A stretch of DNA of 64,000 bases, taken from positions 1,364,001-1,428,000 of the forward strand of contig NZ_CP024923.1 in the NCBI RefSeq assembly GCF_002796605.1, given 5' to 3'. The position numbers and the translations under genes were made by a program. How positions within the stretch are numbered: position 1 is the first letter of the stretch; every line of letters begins with the position of its first letter. Source of the stretch: Sphingomonas psychrotolerans. Lineage in GTDB: Bacteria > Pseudomonadota > Alphaproteobacteria > Sphingomonadales > Sphingomonadaceae. The notes beneath the pieces are model-generated. The model ran no database searches. It was not told the origin of the DNA and saw nothing but the letters and a program-made list of their open reading frames with translations. Shown here in pieces: positions 18,217 through 27,554 of the stretch.

Positions 18217-19904
18217 TGCCGGCGCCGGTATCGCGCCGCGACCTGCTCAAGGGAGTCACCGTCGCGGCGGTCTCGGGTGTCGCGCTCGCGCCGACCGAAG
18301 CAAGGCAGGCAAAGGACGGCGGCGCGTTCTTCGAGCTGCGCTGCGGGTTCAAGGAGGTGATGCTCGACGGCAACAAGGTCCGGCTGCGCGCCTATAATGG
18401 CCAGGTGCCGGGGCCGCTGATCACCACGCGGCCGGGCGACACGATGCGGATCCGGCTGAAGAACGACCTGCCGCGCTACGATTCACGCGGGTGGAACGGC
18501 GATCACAATGTCCCGCACAAGCTCGATACCACCAACCTCCACGTCCACGGCATGGACGTGATCCCGCATCTGTTTCAGCCGCTCGGCACCAGCGACCCGC
18601 TCGCACCGATGATCGGCATCGGCCCGGGCGAGCATCTCGACTATACATTCGAGATTCCGGACGATCACCCGCCCGGCCTCTATTGGTACCATCCCCATCA
18701 TCACGGCTCGACCGCGGTGCAGGTCGTCACCGGCATGGCGGGTCCGATCATCGTCCGCGGCAAGATCGACGAGGTCCCCGAGATCAAGGCAGCGCGCGAC
18801 ATCGCGCTGGTGATCAGCGACGTGGGGCTGTTCCCCAGCGATACCGACTCGAATCTGTGGACCTATGAGCCGAAGCAGAACGCAATCTGGCAGACCTTCG
18901 GCGGCAACGTCACGATCTACAACCCCAAGACCGGGCAGGCCGAGCCGACCAAGCTCAAGGGCGGCTTCACTACCGGCGACTATGCGCTGCGTTATTACCT
19001 GATGAACGGCGAGCCCTTCTTCAAGGAAGTCCATGACAACGCCAATCCGACCAGCCCGACTCCGAATCAGCTCAAACCCCAGCGCATCCGCATGCGTCCG
19101 GGCGAAGTGGTCCGCTTCCGCATGCTCAACGGCTGCTCGGACAATCTGATGCCGATCCTAGTCGAGGGCCACGACCTGCATCTGATCGCGCTCGACGGGA
19201 TCAATTTCGACGCGGTGCGGACGATCCCGCCTTATGGTGCCGACGGATCAGGCCAGGTGATGCTGTCGCCCGCCAACCGCGCCGAGTTCCTGATCAAGGG
19301 CAATAGCAAGCCGGGCATCTATCGCATCCTCCAGCTCGCCCAGTCGCAGCAATTCCTCGCCAGCCCGCAAAAGGTGATCTGCGAGATCGAAGTCGCCGGC
19401 ACGCCGATGAACATGGCGCTGCCCACGAAACTGCCGCCCGCCGCGCGCTATTATCCGCTGATCAAACCGTCCGAGATCAAGAACATCCGCACGATCGAGT
19501 TCGGCGGCGCCTTCCCGGGGGTGGTGAACCCGTATGTCGGCATCGATTTCCTGATCAACAACATGCAATATGGCGAGCGCGCGGTGCCGACCGTGGTCAC
19601 TCTTGGCGACACCGAGGAATGGCATCTCGTGGTCGAGGGCGCGCATCATGGCGGCACCGAAGGCCATCCTTTTCACATCCACGAGATCTCGTTCGAACTC
19701 ATCTCGATCAACGGCGTGCTGCAGCCGCCGGGCACCTTCATGGACACGATCTGGGTGGCCAAGGACACCACCGTCGTCGTGCGGATGCGCTTCATCGGCT
19801 GGCCCGGAAAGACGGTCTTTCACTGCCATATCCTGCCGCACGAAGACACCGGGATGATGCAGAACTTCCTCATTCTGCCGGCGAACGGACCGGGGCACCA
19901 CTAA
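18216..19904 (+). CDS. Tat-exported multicopper oxidase
   Basis: This is a 562-residue periplasmic enzyme. The N terminus has a twin-arginine signal (SRRDLLKG). All four copper-ligand clusters are present in order: HVHG near residue 109, HPHHHG near 160, HPFHIHE near 485 and HCHILPHEDTGM near 538-549. The T1 axial position appears to be Met, as in CotA and bilirubin-oxidase-like enzymes. These enzymes couple one-electron oxidation of metals, phenols or other substrates to reduction of oxygen to water. The upstream co-translated haem-c lipoprotein may donate electrons. No copper-handling genes are adjacent. The physiological substrate cannot be told from the sequence. Confidence 0.92.
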   Translation: MPAPVSRRDLLKGVTVAAVSGVALAPTEARQAKDGGAFFELRCGFKEVMLDGNKVRLRAYNGQVPGPLITTRPGDTMRIRLKNDLPRYDSRGWNGDHNVPHKLDTTNLHVHGMDVIPHLFQPLGTSDPLAPMIGIGPGEHLDYTFEIPDDHPPGLYWYHPHHHGSTAVQVVTGMAGPIIVRGKIDEVPEIKAARDIALVISDVGLFPSDTDSNLWTYEPKQNAIWQTFGGNVTIYNPKTGQAEPTKLKGGFTTGDYALRYYLMNGEPFFKEVHDNANPTSPTPNQLKPQRIRMRPGEVVRFRMLNGCSDNLMPILVEGHDLHLIALDGINFDAVRTIPPYGADGSGQVMLSPANRAEFLIKGNSKPGIYRILQLAQSQQFLASPQKVICEIEVAGTPMNMALPTKLPPAARYYPLIKPSEIKNIRTIEFGGAFPGVVNPYVGIDFLINNMQYGERAVPTVVTLGDTEEWHLVVEGAHHGGTEGHPFHIHEISFELISINGVLQPPGTFMDTIWVAKDTTVVVRMRFIGWPGKTVFHCHILPHEDTGMMQNFLILPANGPGHH

Positions 19905-20151
19905 AGCGCCTCGTTTCCTTTGCGGAAACACCACACGCGCTCCGTCTTCTGACGAAGTCCTTGATCCCGGGCAGCGCACGAAGGTCCGCGCAGCCCCGGA
20001 TCCTGGTCTTCGCCGGGAGCACGAAGGAACGGCTGCGATCGTGCCGGGCGCTACGGCCGGGCGACCTATTGCATCCGTACCGATAGGTACGAATCTGCTT
20101 GCAACCCCGGCTGACGGCGTTACTTGCTGCAGCGCAAGAAAGGGGAAGTCT
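19905..20151. other. intergenic region before the efflux operon, with degraded palindromes
   Basis: This is 247 bases without a gene. It begins with a weak TTTCC/GGAAA stem-loop after the oxidase gene, then a GC-rich stretch at about 19965-20040 that resembles decayed intergenic palindromic repeats (ATCCCGG and CCGGGA elements), then the operator-like palindrome described at 20076-20091. Confidence 0.4.
20076..20091. promoter_or_regulatory. operator-like palindrome before the RND efflux operon
   Basis: CGTACC-GATA-GGTACG is a perfect inverted repeat with six-base arms, 60 bases before the adaptor GTG. TetR-family repressors of RND pumps often bind such sites, but no regulator gene lies next to this operon. 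Confidence 0.5.
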
Positions 20152-21336
20152 GTGCGGCTCGTACTCGGGATTTTCGGATTGTCGTTGCTGGCCGGATGCG
20201 GCGGAGAACAGGCGCCGCCTGCCCCGCCTCCCGCGCAGGTGACCGTCGCCACGCCGGTACAGCGTGAGGTTGTCGACTGGGACGACTATACCGGCCGTTT
20301 CGTCGCCCCGCAGGACGTCGAGATCCGCCCGCGCGTCAACGGCGTGGTCACTGCGATCCACTTCCGCGACGGGCAGGACGTCCGTCAGGGCGCGCCCTTG
20401 TTCACGATCGACCCGCGCCCCTATCGCGCCGCGCTCGCCCAGGCACAGGCACAGGCGACGCGCGCCAACGCGGCGCTTTCGAACGCCCGCCAGATCACTG
20501 CGCGCAGCCGCAAGCTGGCCACTGCGCAGGCCGTCAGCACCGAGGAACTCGAAGCGAACATCGCCGCCGAGCGCACCGCCGCAGCCGATCTCGCCGCCGC
20601 CCGCGCAGCGATCGACGCAGCCCAGCTCAATCTGAGCTTCACCACCGTCCGCGCGCCGTTCAGCGGCCGCATGTCGGATCGCAAGGTGAGCATCGGCGAT
20701 TCGGTCGCCGACGGTCAGACCATCCTCACTCGCATCGTCTCGCTCGACCCGATCTGGTTCGAGTTCGAGGGCGCCGAGAGCTTCTACCTCAAGAATCTGC
20801 GCCAGGATCAGCGCGGCGAGCGCGGCTCTTCGCGCACCACTGCCAACCCGGTCCAGATCCAGCTCGCCGACGAGAGCGAATATCGCTGGAACGGGCGGAT
20901 GGAGTTCCTCGACAACGCCGTCGATCCGAACTCGGGCACGATTCGCGCGCATGCCGTGGTGCAGAACCCGAACCGCTTCCTCACGCCCGGCATGTTCGGC
21001 CGCGCGCGGCTGCTCGGCTCAGGCACCTACAAGGCGATGCTGATCCCCGACGAGGCGATCGTCACCGACCAGACCCGCCGTCTCGTCTATGTCGTCGGCA
21101 ACGACAACAAGGCCGCGCCGCGTCCCGTCGAAGTCGGCGCGACGGTGGAAGGCCTGCGCATCATCCGCGATGGCCTCGCGCCGACCGACCGCGTGGTCAT
21201 TACCGGCGTCGGCCGGTTGCAGCCCGGCGCACCGGTCTCTCCGGTCAAGGGTGTGATCAAGGCCGATCCGACCAAGCAGGCCGCGCCGACAGCTCCGACG
21301 CAGGAGCCGGCCTCGGGCCAGGCGACTGTCCGCTAA
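20152..21336 (+). CDS. RND efflux periplasmic adaptor (MexA/AcrA-like)
   Basis: This is a 394-residue membrane-fusion protein. I chose the GTG at 20152, preceded by AGGGGAAG; it gives a lipoprotein signal (LGIFGLSLLAGC) with acylated Cys near residue 14. The family order is clear: beta-barrel and lipoyl half (VVTAIHFRDGQDVRQGAPLFTID), an Ala-rich alpha-hairpin at about residues 90-165, the second lipoyl half (FTTVRAPFSGRMSDRKVSIGDSV), then the barrel and membrane-proximal domain (YVVGNDNKAAPRPVEVGATVEG). It links the inner-membrane pump to the outer-membrane channel. The downstream pump gene starts 10 bases after the stop, and the outer-membrane factor follows it. Confidence 0.93.
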   Translation: MRLVLGIFGLSLLAGCGGEQAPPAPPPAQVTVATPVQREVVDWDDYTGRFVAPQDVEIRPRVNGVVTAIHFRDGQDVRQGAPLFTIDPRPYRAALAQAQAQATRANAALSNARQITARSRKLATAQAVSTEELEANIAAERTAAADLAAARAAIDAAQLNLSFTTVRAPFSGRMSDRKVSIGDSVADGQTILTRIVSLDPIWFEFEGAESFYLKNLRQDQRGERGSSRTTANPVQIQLADESEYRWNGRMEFLDNAVDPNSGTIRAHAVVQNPNRFLTPGMFGRARLLGSGTYKAMLIPDEAIVTDQTRRLVYVVGNDNKAAPRPVEVGATVEGLRIIRDGLAPTDRVVITGVGRLQPGAPVSPVKGVIKADPTKQAAPTAPTQEPASGQATVR

Positions 21337-21346
21337 GGACCGATCG

Positions 21347-24300
21347 ATGAAATTCCCCCATTTCTTCATCGACCGGCCGATCTTCGCGGCCGTGCTGTCG
21401 ATCCTGATCGTCATCATCGGCGCGATCGCTTATCCCTCGCTGCCGATCGCGCAATATCCGAGCATCGCGCCGCCGACGGTGGTGGTCACTGCGACCTATC
21501 CCGGCGCGAGCGCCGAGACCTTGGCGGAGACGGTCGCCGCGCCGATCGAGCAGGCGATCAACGGCGTCGAGAACATGATCTACATGACCTCGTCGTCGAC
21601 TGGTAACGGCCAGACGCAGATCACGATCGCGTTCAAGCAGGGCACCAACGTCGATCAGGCGCAGGTGCTGGTCCAGAACCGCGTCCAGCAGGCCGAACCG
21701 CGGCTGCCCGAGGATGTCCGCCGTCTCGGCATCACGGTGAACAAGAACTCGCCCGACTTCCTGATGGTGGTGTTCTTCACTTCGCCCGACAACAGTCTCG
21801 AGATTCCCTATATCTCGAACTACGTCACGCTGCAGGTACTCGACCGCATCGCCCGCGTGCCCGGCGTCGGCCAGGCACAGGCCTTCGGCGGCCGCGACTA
21901 TAACATGCGCGTATGGATCGATCCCGGTCTCGCCGCCGCGCGCGACATGACCGTCGACGAAGTCGTCAACGCCATTCGCGGCCAGAGCCTCCAGGTCGCC
22001 GCGGGCGCGGTCGGTCAACCGCCTTACGGCAAGGCCAGCCCCGCCTTCGAGCTGGGCGTCCAGGCCAAGGGGCGCCTGAGCACCCCCGAGGAATTCGGCA
22101 AGGTCGTGGTCAAGCGCGATACCGAGGGCCGGCTGACCTATCTGCGCGATGTCGCGCGGATCGAGCTCGGTGCGCAGGATTACAGCTTCAACGGCTATCT
22201 CGGCGGCAAGAGCGCCGTCGGCATGGGCATCTTCCAGATGCCCGGATCGAACGCGCTCGCCACTGCCGACGCCGTTAAGAAAGAGCTCGACACGCTCGCC
22301 GCGAGCTTCCCCCCGGGAATGAAATATTCGATCGACTACAATCCGACCGAATATATTTCCGAATCGATCAGCGCAGTCGAGCACACGCTGATCGAGGCGC
22401 TGATCCTCGTGGTGCTGGTGGTTCTGATCTTCCTGCAGAGCTGGCGGACCGCGCTGATCCCGATCATCGCAATTCCCGTTTCGCTGGTCGGTGCCTTCGC
22501 GGTGCTGCTCGCCTTCGGCTATTCGCTCAACACATTGTCGCTGTTCGGGCTCGTCCTCGCGATCGGCATCGTCGTCGACGACGCGATCGTCGTCGTCGAG
22601 AATGTCGAACGCCTGATGGAAGAGGAAGATATCGGCCCGCGCGAGGCGGCGCACAAGACGATGGACGAAGTGTCGGGCGCGATCATCGCGATCTCGCTCG
22701 TGCTCGTCGGCGTGTTCGTGCCGACGATGTTCATCCCCGGCATCTCGGGCGCCTTCTACCAACAGTTCGCGATCACCATTGCCTCGGCGACGATCATCTC
22801 GGCCTTCGTCTCGCTGACCCTGTCGCCGGCTTTGTGCGCTCTGGTGCTCAAGAAGCCCGACCATGACAAACCGCCACGACCCGGCCTGCTGGGGCTCCCC
22901 GGACGCGCAGGCAAGAAGTTCAACGCCGGATTCAGCTGGCTCTCGAAAAAATATAGCCGCCTCACCGCGCGGCTGGTGCGCATGCTGTTGATCGTCGGCG
23001 TGGTCTATGTCGCATTGATCTTCGTCGTCGGCTGGCGGTTCACTGCCACGCCGAGCGGGTTCATTCCGCCGCAGGATCAGGGCTATCTGATCGGGGTGGT
23101 CTCGCTGCCGCCGGGCGCGTCGCTCCAGCGGACCGATGCCGTGGTGCGCGAGACGATCAAGGAATCGCTGAAGCTGCCCGGGGTCCAGACTTCGATCGGT
23201 TTCGCCGGCCTCGACGGCGCGAGCTTCTCGACCGCGCCCAACGCCGGCGTGGTGTTCTTCGTGCTCAAGCCGCACGCTGATCGCAAGGAGAGCGCCGACG
23301 AGATCCAGCAGGCGCTCTATCCGGCGCTGGGCGGGATCAAGGGCGGCGACATCATGGTGATCGCGCCGCCGCCCGTTCCCGGCATCGGCACCGGCGGCGG
23401 ATTCAAGATGATGATCCAGGACCGCAGCGGCCAAGGCTATCAGGCGCTGGCGCAGGCATCGTTCGCGATGATGATGGGGGCGAACCAGGCCGAGGGCGTC
23501 GCCGGCGCCTTCTCGCTGTTCAACGTCGGCACGCCGCGCCTCACCGCCGACGTCGATCGCGACCGCGCCGAGCGGATGGGCGTGCCCGTCTCGAACATCT
23601 ATTCGACGCTCGGCTCCTATCTGGGCTCTGCTTAAGTCAACGACTTCAACTATCTCGGCCGCACCTACCGCGTGACTGCGCAGGCCGACGCCGCCTATCG
23701 CGACGACGCGTCTGATATCCAGATGCTCAAGACGCGCTCGGCCTCGGGCAAGATGGTGCCGATGAGTGCGGTGATGGCACTCAAGAACGATGCGGGTCCC
23801 TATCGCGTGGTGCGCTACAATCTCTATCCCGCCGCCGAGCTTATGGGCGACACCAAGCCCGGTTTCTCGACCGGCCAGTCGCTCGATTCGATGGAGGCGC
23901 TGGCCAACCAGACCTTGCCCAAGGGCATGGGCTTCGAATGGACCGAGCTCGCCTTCGAGCAACGCCAGGCGGGCAATACCGGCGTGATCGCGTTCGGCCT
24001 CGCAGTGGTGTTCGTCTTCCTGCTTCTCGCGGCACTATACGAGAGCCTTGTGCTGCCGCTGGCAGTGATCCTGATCGTGCCGATGTGCCTGCTGGCGGCG
24101 ATCGTGGGCGTGAATATAATGGGAATGGACAATAATATCCTGACGCAGATCGGCCTCGTCGTTTTGATCGGCCTGGCCGCGAAGAACGCGATCCTGATCG
24201 TCGAATTCGCGCGGCAGGGCGAGGAAGAGCAAGGGCTCGAACCGCGCGCCGCGGCCGAGCAAGCGGCGCATCAGCGTATGCGGCCGATCATCATGACTTC

Positions 24301-24529
24301 GATCGCCTTCATCCTCGGCGTGCTGCCGCTGGTGATCGCAACCGGCGCGGCGGCGGAGCTTCGCCAGGCGCTGGGCGTCGCGGTGTTCTTCGGGATGATC
24401 GGGGTGACCTTCTTCGGCCTGCTGTTCACCCCCGCTTTCTATGTCGTGGTCCGCAAGCTCGCGAGCTGGTCGGAGAAGCAACGGGCACGGTTGAAGCGCA
24501 GCAAGCCCGAAGCGGAGGCCACGGCATGA
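21347..24529 (+). pseudogene. RND efflux pump permease (AcrB/MexB-like) with internal stop
   Basis: The reading frame for a complete HAE1-type RND pump (1060 codons; AcrB is 1049) runs from 21347 to 24529 but is broken by a TAA at 23633-23635, codon 763. Upstream lies the N-terminal 762 residues: signature MKFPHFFIDRPIFAAVLSI, first porter loop, the membrane block with the GLVLAIGIVVDDAIVVVENVER proton-relay segment in parts, and half of the second porter loop. After the stop the same frame continues with VNDFNYLGRTYRVTAQAD, which normally follows Ser-Ala-Tyr, and then the rest of the porter and the last membrane segments. The TAA stands where a Tyr codon is expected. Without read-through no working pump forms. 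Sequence error, true nonsense mutation and suppression are all possible. Confidence 0.88.
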
Positions 24530-25962
24530 AGCGTCTCTCGCTACTGGCCGCCGGCCTGCTCTCCGCCTGCGCCGTCGGGCCGAACTATGAGCGTCCCGCG
24601 ACGCCGCCGACCGCGGCCGGGACGTTCGTCGATCCCGGCGTCACCAAGGTCTCGACCGGTGCGGCCGAGGGCGAATGGTGGCGACTGTTCCGCGATCCGG
24701 TGCTCGACCGCCTCGTCGTCGACGCACTGGCGCACAATACCGACATCCGCGTCGCCGCCGCTAATCTGCGCCGGGTGCGTTCGCTGCTCTCGGAAACGCG
24801 CAACCAGCGGCTGCCGACCACTGATGTGAGCGCGCGCTACAACCGTCAGCGGTCCGGCGCGAACACGACCAATATCCCGGGCGCGCAAAGCGCCGAGTTC
24901 GACTTCTTCCAGGTCGGGCTCGACGCCGGCTATCAGGTCGACATTTTCGGGCAGGTCTCGCGTTCGATCGAGGCCGCGCGCGGCGATGTCGGCGCGGCGC
25001 AGGCGGCGCTCGACGCAGCCCGCATTGCAGTCGCCGCAGAGACTGCGCGCGTCTATGCCCAGGCGTGCGGCTTCGCGGCGCAGGCGACGGTAGCGCGCGA
25101 GACCGCGCAGCTGCAGGATCAGACGCTCGGCCTCACCCGTCGGCTGCTCGAGGCCGGCCGCGGCACCCAGCGCGACGTCGACCAGACGCTCGTCCTCGCC
25201 GAGAATGCCCGCTCGCAGGTCCCACAGTTCGAAGCCGAGCGTCGTGCTGCGCTGTACGCGCTTGCGACGCTGACCGGCCGTCCTCCAGCAGAGACCGATG
25301 CCGCCGCCGCGCAGTGCGCGACGCCGCCGCAGGTTAGCGGGCTGATCCCGGTGGGCGACGGCGCCGCTTTGCTCGCGCGTCGCCCCGATGTCCGCCAGGC
25401 CGAACGCTTGCTCGCCGCCGATACCGCGCGGGTCGGCGTCGCGACTGCCGCGCTCTACCCGTCGATCCGTCTGCTCGGCTCGGTCTCGCTCGGCGCACAG
25501 GACATCGGTGATCTCGCAAAGTCCGACTCGTTCAGCTTCTCGCTCGGGCCGCTGATCAGCTGGAGCTTCCCCAATTTGGGCCAGGCGCGCGCGCGCCTCC
25601 GCCAAGCCGAGGCGACGTCCGAAGGCTCACTCGCCAGCTTCGACGGCACCGTGCTCACGGCGCTGCGCGAAGTCGAACAGGCATTGGCGCGCTATTCGGG
25701 TGAGATCGAGCGCAACGTGGCGCTCCGTCGTGCCGAAGCGGCGGCGAACAACGCCGCGCGGATCGCCGGCCTGCGCTTCTCCGCCGGCCGCGATACCCTG
25801 CTCCAGCGCATCGATGCCGAGCGCGACCGGGCCAGCGCCCGCGCCACGCTCGCCCAGTCGAACGCCGCGCTGGCGGAGGCGCAGGTCGCTTTGTTCAATG
25901 CGCTGGGCGGCGGCTGGGAAGCCGCCCCTGCGCCCGTGCGCCGCGAGCCTGCCGCAAACTAA
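24526..25962 (+). CDS. NodT/OprM-type outer-membrane efflux lipoprotein
   Basis: This is a 478-residue outer-membrane channel. The lipoprotein signal is LLAAGLLSAC with Cys15, followed by the family hallmark AVGPNYERP. Two TolC-like repeat halves with long Ala/Arg/Glu-rich helices follow, each ending in an ARR-AE or AALYPSIRL type turn. The ATG overlaps the pump gene stop (ATGA), so translation is coupled to the broken pump gene; the stop codon upstream could therefore also lower expression of this gene. It would complete the adaptor/pump/channel tripartite efflux system for drugs, dyes or solvents. Confidence 0.92.
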   Translation: MKRLSLLAAGLLSACAVGPNYERPATPPTAAGTFVDPGVTKVSTGAAEGEWWRLFRDPVLDRLVVDALAHNTDIRVAAANLRRVRSLLSETRNQRLPTTDVSARYNRQRSGANTTNIPGAQSAEFDFFQVGLDAGYQVDIFGQVSRSIEAARGDVGAAQAALDAARIAVAAETARVYAQACGFAAQATVARETAQLQDQTLGLTRRLLEAGRGTQRDVDQTLVLAENARSQVPQFEAERRAALYALATLTGRPPAETDAAAAQCATPPQVSGLIPVGDGAALLARRPDVRQAERLLAADTARVGVATAALYPSIRLLGSVSLGAQDIGDLAKSDSFSFSLGPLISWSFPNLGQARARLRQAEATSEGSLASFDGTVLTALREVEQALARYSGEIERNVALRRAEAAANNAARIAGLRFSAGRDTLLQRIDAERDRASARATLAQSNAALAEAQVALFNALGGGWEAAPAPVRREPAAN

Positions 25963-26028
25963 AGGCGCCATTGCCTATTCTCTGGCGCCGGACCATTCTG
26001 CAGGCGTCCAGTTCGAAGGAGGCCGATG

Positions 26029-26658
26029 ATGATCGTCTTGTTGTTCGCAGCCTTGCAGTCCGCTCCCGTCGCCGTAGCGCAGCCGCCGCGGTTGCTCGAT
26101 ACGCAACCGGCGATCAGCTATGACGACTATCCGGTCGAAGCGATCCGACGCGGCGAAGCGGGTGTCGTCTCGGTGCTGCTCAAGGTTTCCGACGAAGGTA
26201 AGGTGACGCAGTGCGAAGTCACCGAATCGAGCCTTTCGAAACCGCTCGATGAACAGACGTGCAACTTGTTGACGCGGCGCGCGCGCTTCGCCCCGGCAAC
26301 CGATGCGAGCGGCCGCAAGGTCGCCGGCCAATACCGCCTGTCCACGCCCTGGGGTCTCGAAAAGGAGCATCAGCCACGCACCGCGGTCGAGGCGGTGCTT
26401 CAGGTTGCTGAGTTGCCAAGTGGCTATGATCGACCGGTCAAGGTCCAGCTTGTCTATTATGCTGCAGGCGCGCCTCGGGACTGTGCGGTCATGACCTCGA
26501 GCGGCAGTGCTCTCGCCGATCGCACCGCCTGTCATTATGCCACCCGGACCTTCTCGGCCGAGGCACCCAGGGGGCGCTCCAGCTCGGTCCCCGCCGCTGC
26601 GGTACGCTATTTCAGTGCCAGCTTCGTCGTTGATAAGGGCAGTGTCGCGGCGAACTAG
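26029..26658 (+). CDS. secreted protein with TonB C-terminal-like domain
   Basis: This is a protein of about 209 residues. Two ATGs stand in tandem (26026, 26029); AAGGAGG at 26016-26022 fits the second better (six-base spacing). A short hydrophobic signal segment (residues 1-18) is followed directly by a TonB-C fold stretch (YPVEAIRRGEAGVVSVLLKV ... VTESSLSKPLDEQTC near residues 40-85). There is no proline-rich linker, so it is not a classical TonB that reaches across the periplasm. The C-terminal half has two further Cys and no recognised domain. It follows the efflux operon at 66 bases. Its function is unknown. Confidence 0.75.
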   Translation: MIVLLFAALQSAPVAVAQPPRLLDTQPAISYDDYPVEAIRRGEAGVVSVLLKVSDEGKVTQCEVTESSLSKPLDEQTCNLLTRRARFAPATDASGRKVAGQYRLSTPWGLEKEHQPRTAVEAVLQVAELPSGYDRPVKVQLVYYAAGAPRDCAVMTSSGSALADRTACHYATRTFSAEAPRGRSSSVPAAAVRYFSASFVVDKGSVAAN

Positions 26659-26662
26659 CCGA

Positions 26663-26941
26663 TCAGGCGCTGGCGAGACCGCGGTCGGGATTTTCGCTGA
26701 AGATGCGGGTGTCCTGCGCGGCTGTCGCAAGCTCGGCATCGCGCGTCGCAATGACACGGAGCTTGCGCCGCTCGCGGTGCTCGGCGGCTACGGCTTCCTT
26801 CGCCCAAGCTGCGGCGGCTGCTTCGGCCTGAATGCGGACGCTGTCGAGCGTCGAGGCGGCTGCGCGGGCACGCTGGAGCGCTTCCTGCGCGCGGCATAAA
26901 ATCGATGATGGGGGAATGAGACGTCCTTTCGATGAGGGCAC
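26663..26941 (-). CDS. small Ala/Arg-rich helical protein, start uncertain
   Basis: This is the last of three small - strand genes. The final 75 residues have real coding character: a long amphipathic helix (AQEALQRARAAASTLDSVRI, then AEAAAAAWAKEAVAAEHRE) and a tail IFSENPDRGLASA. No ATG stands near the expected start; the GTG at 26941 is in frame, 23 bases after the preceding gene, but lacks a clear ribosome site. The product would be cytoplasmic and helical, about 92 residues. I do not know its function. Its neighbours are a DUF1508-like protein and a 69-residue protein. Confidence 0.45.
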   Translation of the reverse strand: MPSSKGRLIPPSSILCRAQEALQRARAAASTLDSVRIQAEAAAAAWAKEAVAAEHRERRKLRVIATRDAELATAAQDTRIFSENPDRGLASA

Positions 26942-26964
26942 GGGCACAAAGGCGGCCTGCTGGA

Positions 26965-27234
26965 TCAGCCCTGAGCTGAACTCGCGCGCACGGTGGCCGT
27001 TCCCGCGCTTTTGCGCAGCGCATCGACTGCGGCTTCGCATTCGCGCTGGCTGCCGAACCCGGTGCCGGAGGTAATGGTGAGACCCGCGCTCGAGCGAAAG
27101 CGCCAGCGCCAATCCTCGCCCGAAAACAGGATTGAGGTGAGTTTCACTCGATTGGCCCGATAGATTTCGAACCACGCGCCGGTGGGATCCGGATCCGGAT
27201 CGGCCGAGGCTTGGACGGTCGGCCGTGACGTCAC
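26965..27234 (-). CDS. DUF1508 (YegP-like) small protein
   Basis: The C-terminal 65 residues match the YegP/DUF1508 pattern: WFEIYRANRVKLTSILF, then WRWRFRSSAGLTITSGTGF and a Cys-containing helix SQRECEAAVDALRKSA. The family forms small beta-beta-beta-alpha folds of unknown role. I place the start at the GTG at 27234, which overlaps the TGA of the preceding small gene (GTGA), giving 89 residues and translational coupling. The first 20 residues are a Pro/Asp-rich linker. Confidence 0.65.
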   Translation of the reverse strand: MTSRPTVQASADPDPDPTGAWFEIYRANRVKLTSILFSGEDWRWRFRSSAGLTITSGTGFGSQRECEAAVDALRKSAGTATVRASSAQG

Positions 27235-27440
27235 GGCCGCAGCCTGGTACGCGTCACCGCGCCGGTGAGCACGCGCTTGCCAAAGGCCTTGGCGACGGCA
27301 TTGGCGCCCTCGATATTCATCAGCACCACGCGGGTGCCGCGCGGATGCAAAGGCTCGATCGCGCTGATCGCTGCCTTGTGCTTGGCGGCCATGGCGATGA
27401 CGTCGGCGCTCTCGGCATCGATGTTGATTGCACGCGACAC
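27231..27440 (-). CDS. small hypothetical protein
   Basis: This is a 69-residue protein (starts MSRAINIDAESADVIAMAA). A GTG start at 27440 has GGGAG at five to six bases upstream. The sequence suggests a small alpha/beta domain (RGTRVVLMNIEGANAVAKAFG) with a basic tail; HPr-like or acylphosphatase-like folds are possible but unproven. It is first in the three-gene series. An inverted repeat overlaps its ribosome site (27447-27464). Confidence 0.6.
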   Translation of the reverse strand: MSRAINIDAESADVIAMAAKHKAAISAIEPLHPRGTRVVLMNIEGANAVAKAFGKRVLTGAVTRTRLRP

Positions 27441-27446
27441 GTAAGT

Positions 27447-27464
27447 CTCCCGTCAGAGCGGGAG
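27447..27464 (-). promoter_or_regulatory. hairpin covering the ribosome-binding site of the 69-residue gene
   Basis: CTCCCG and CGGGAG form a six-base inverted repeat around a six-base loop. On the - strand the 3' arm contains the GGGAG ribosome site of the GTG at 27440, so the folded mRNA would hide it. Confidence 0.45.
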
Positions 27465-27554
27465 CATGCACATCTCTCAGCCGCGCCTTGCTCGAACGAC
27501 GTCGGCGCGATGGTCCGGATATGGGGTGCGCGCCGGTGCTTTACCAGTCCGCCG

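Noticed and set aside
21257..23962. A 901-codon open frame on the - strand opposite the RND pump gene
   Set aside because: It is a shadow frame; the product is His/Asp/Arg-rich without family motifs, and the + strand is plainly the pump.
23636..24529. The C-terminal RND part as an independent gene starting near 23672
   Set aside because: It begins in the middle of a porter domain without a ribosome site; it is the remainder of the broken pump gene.
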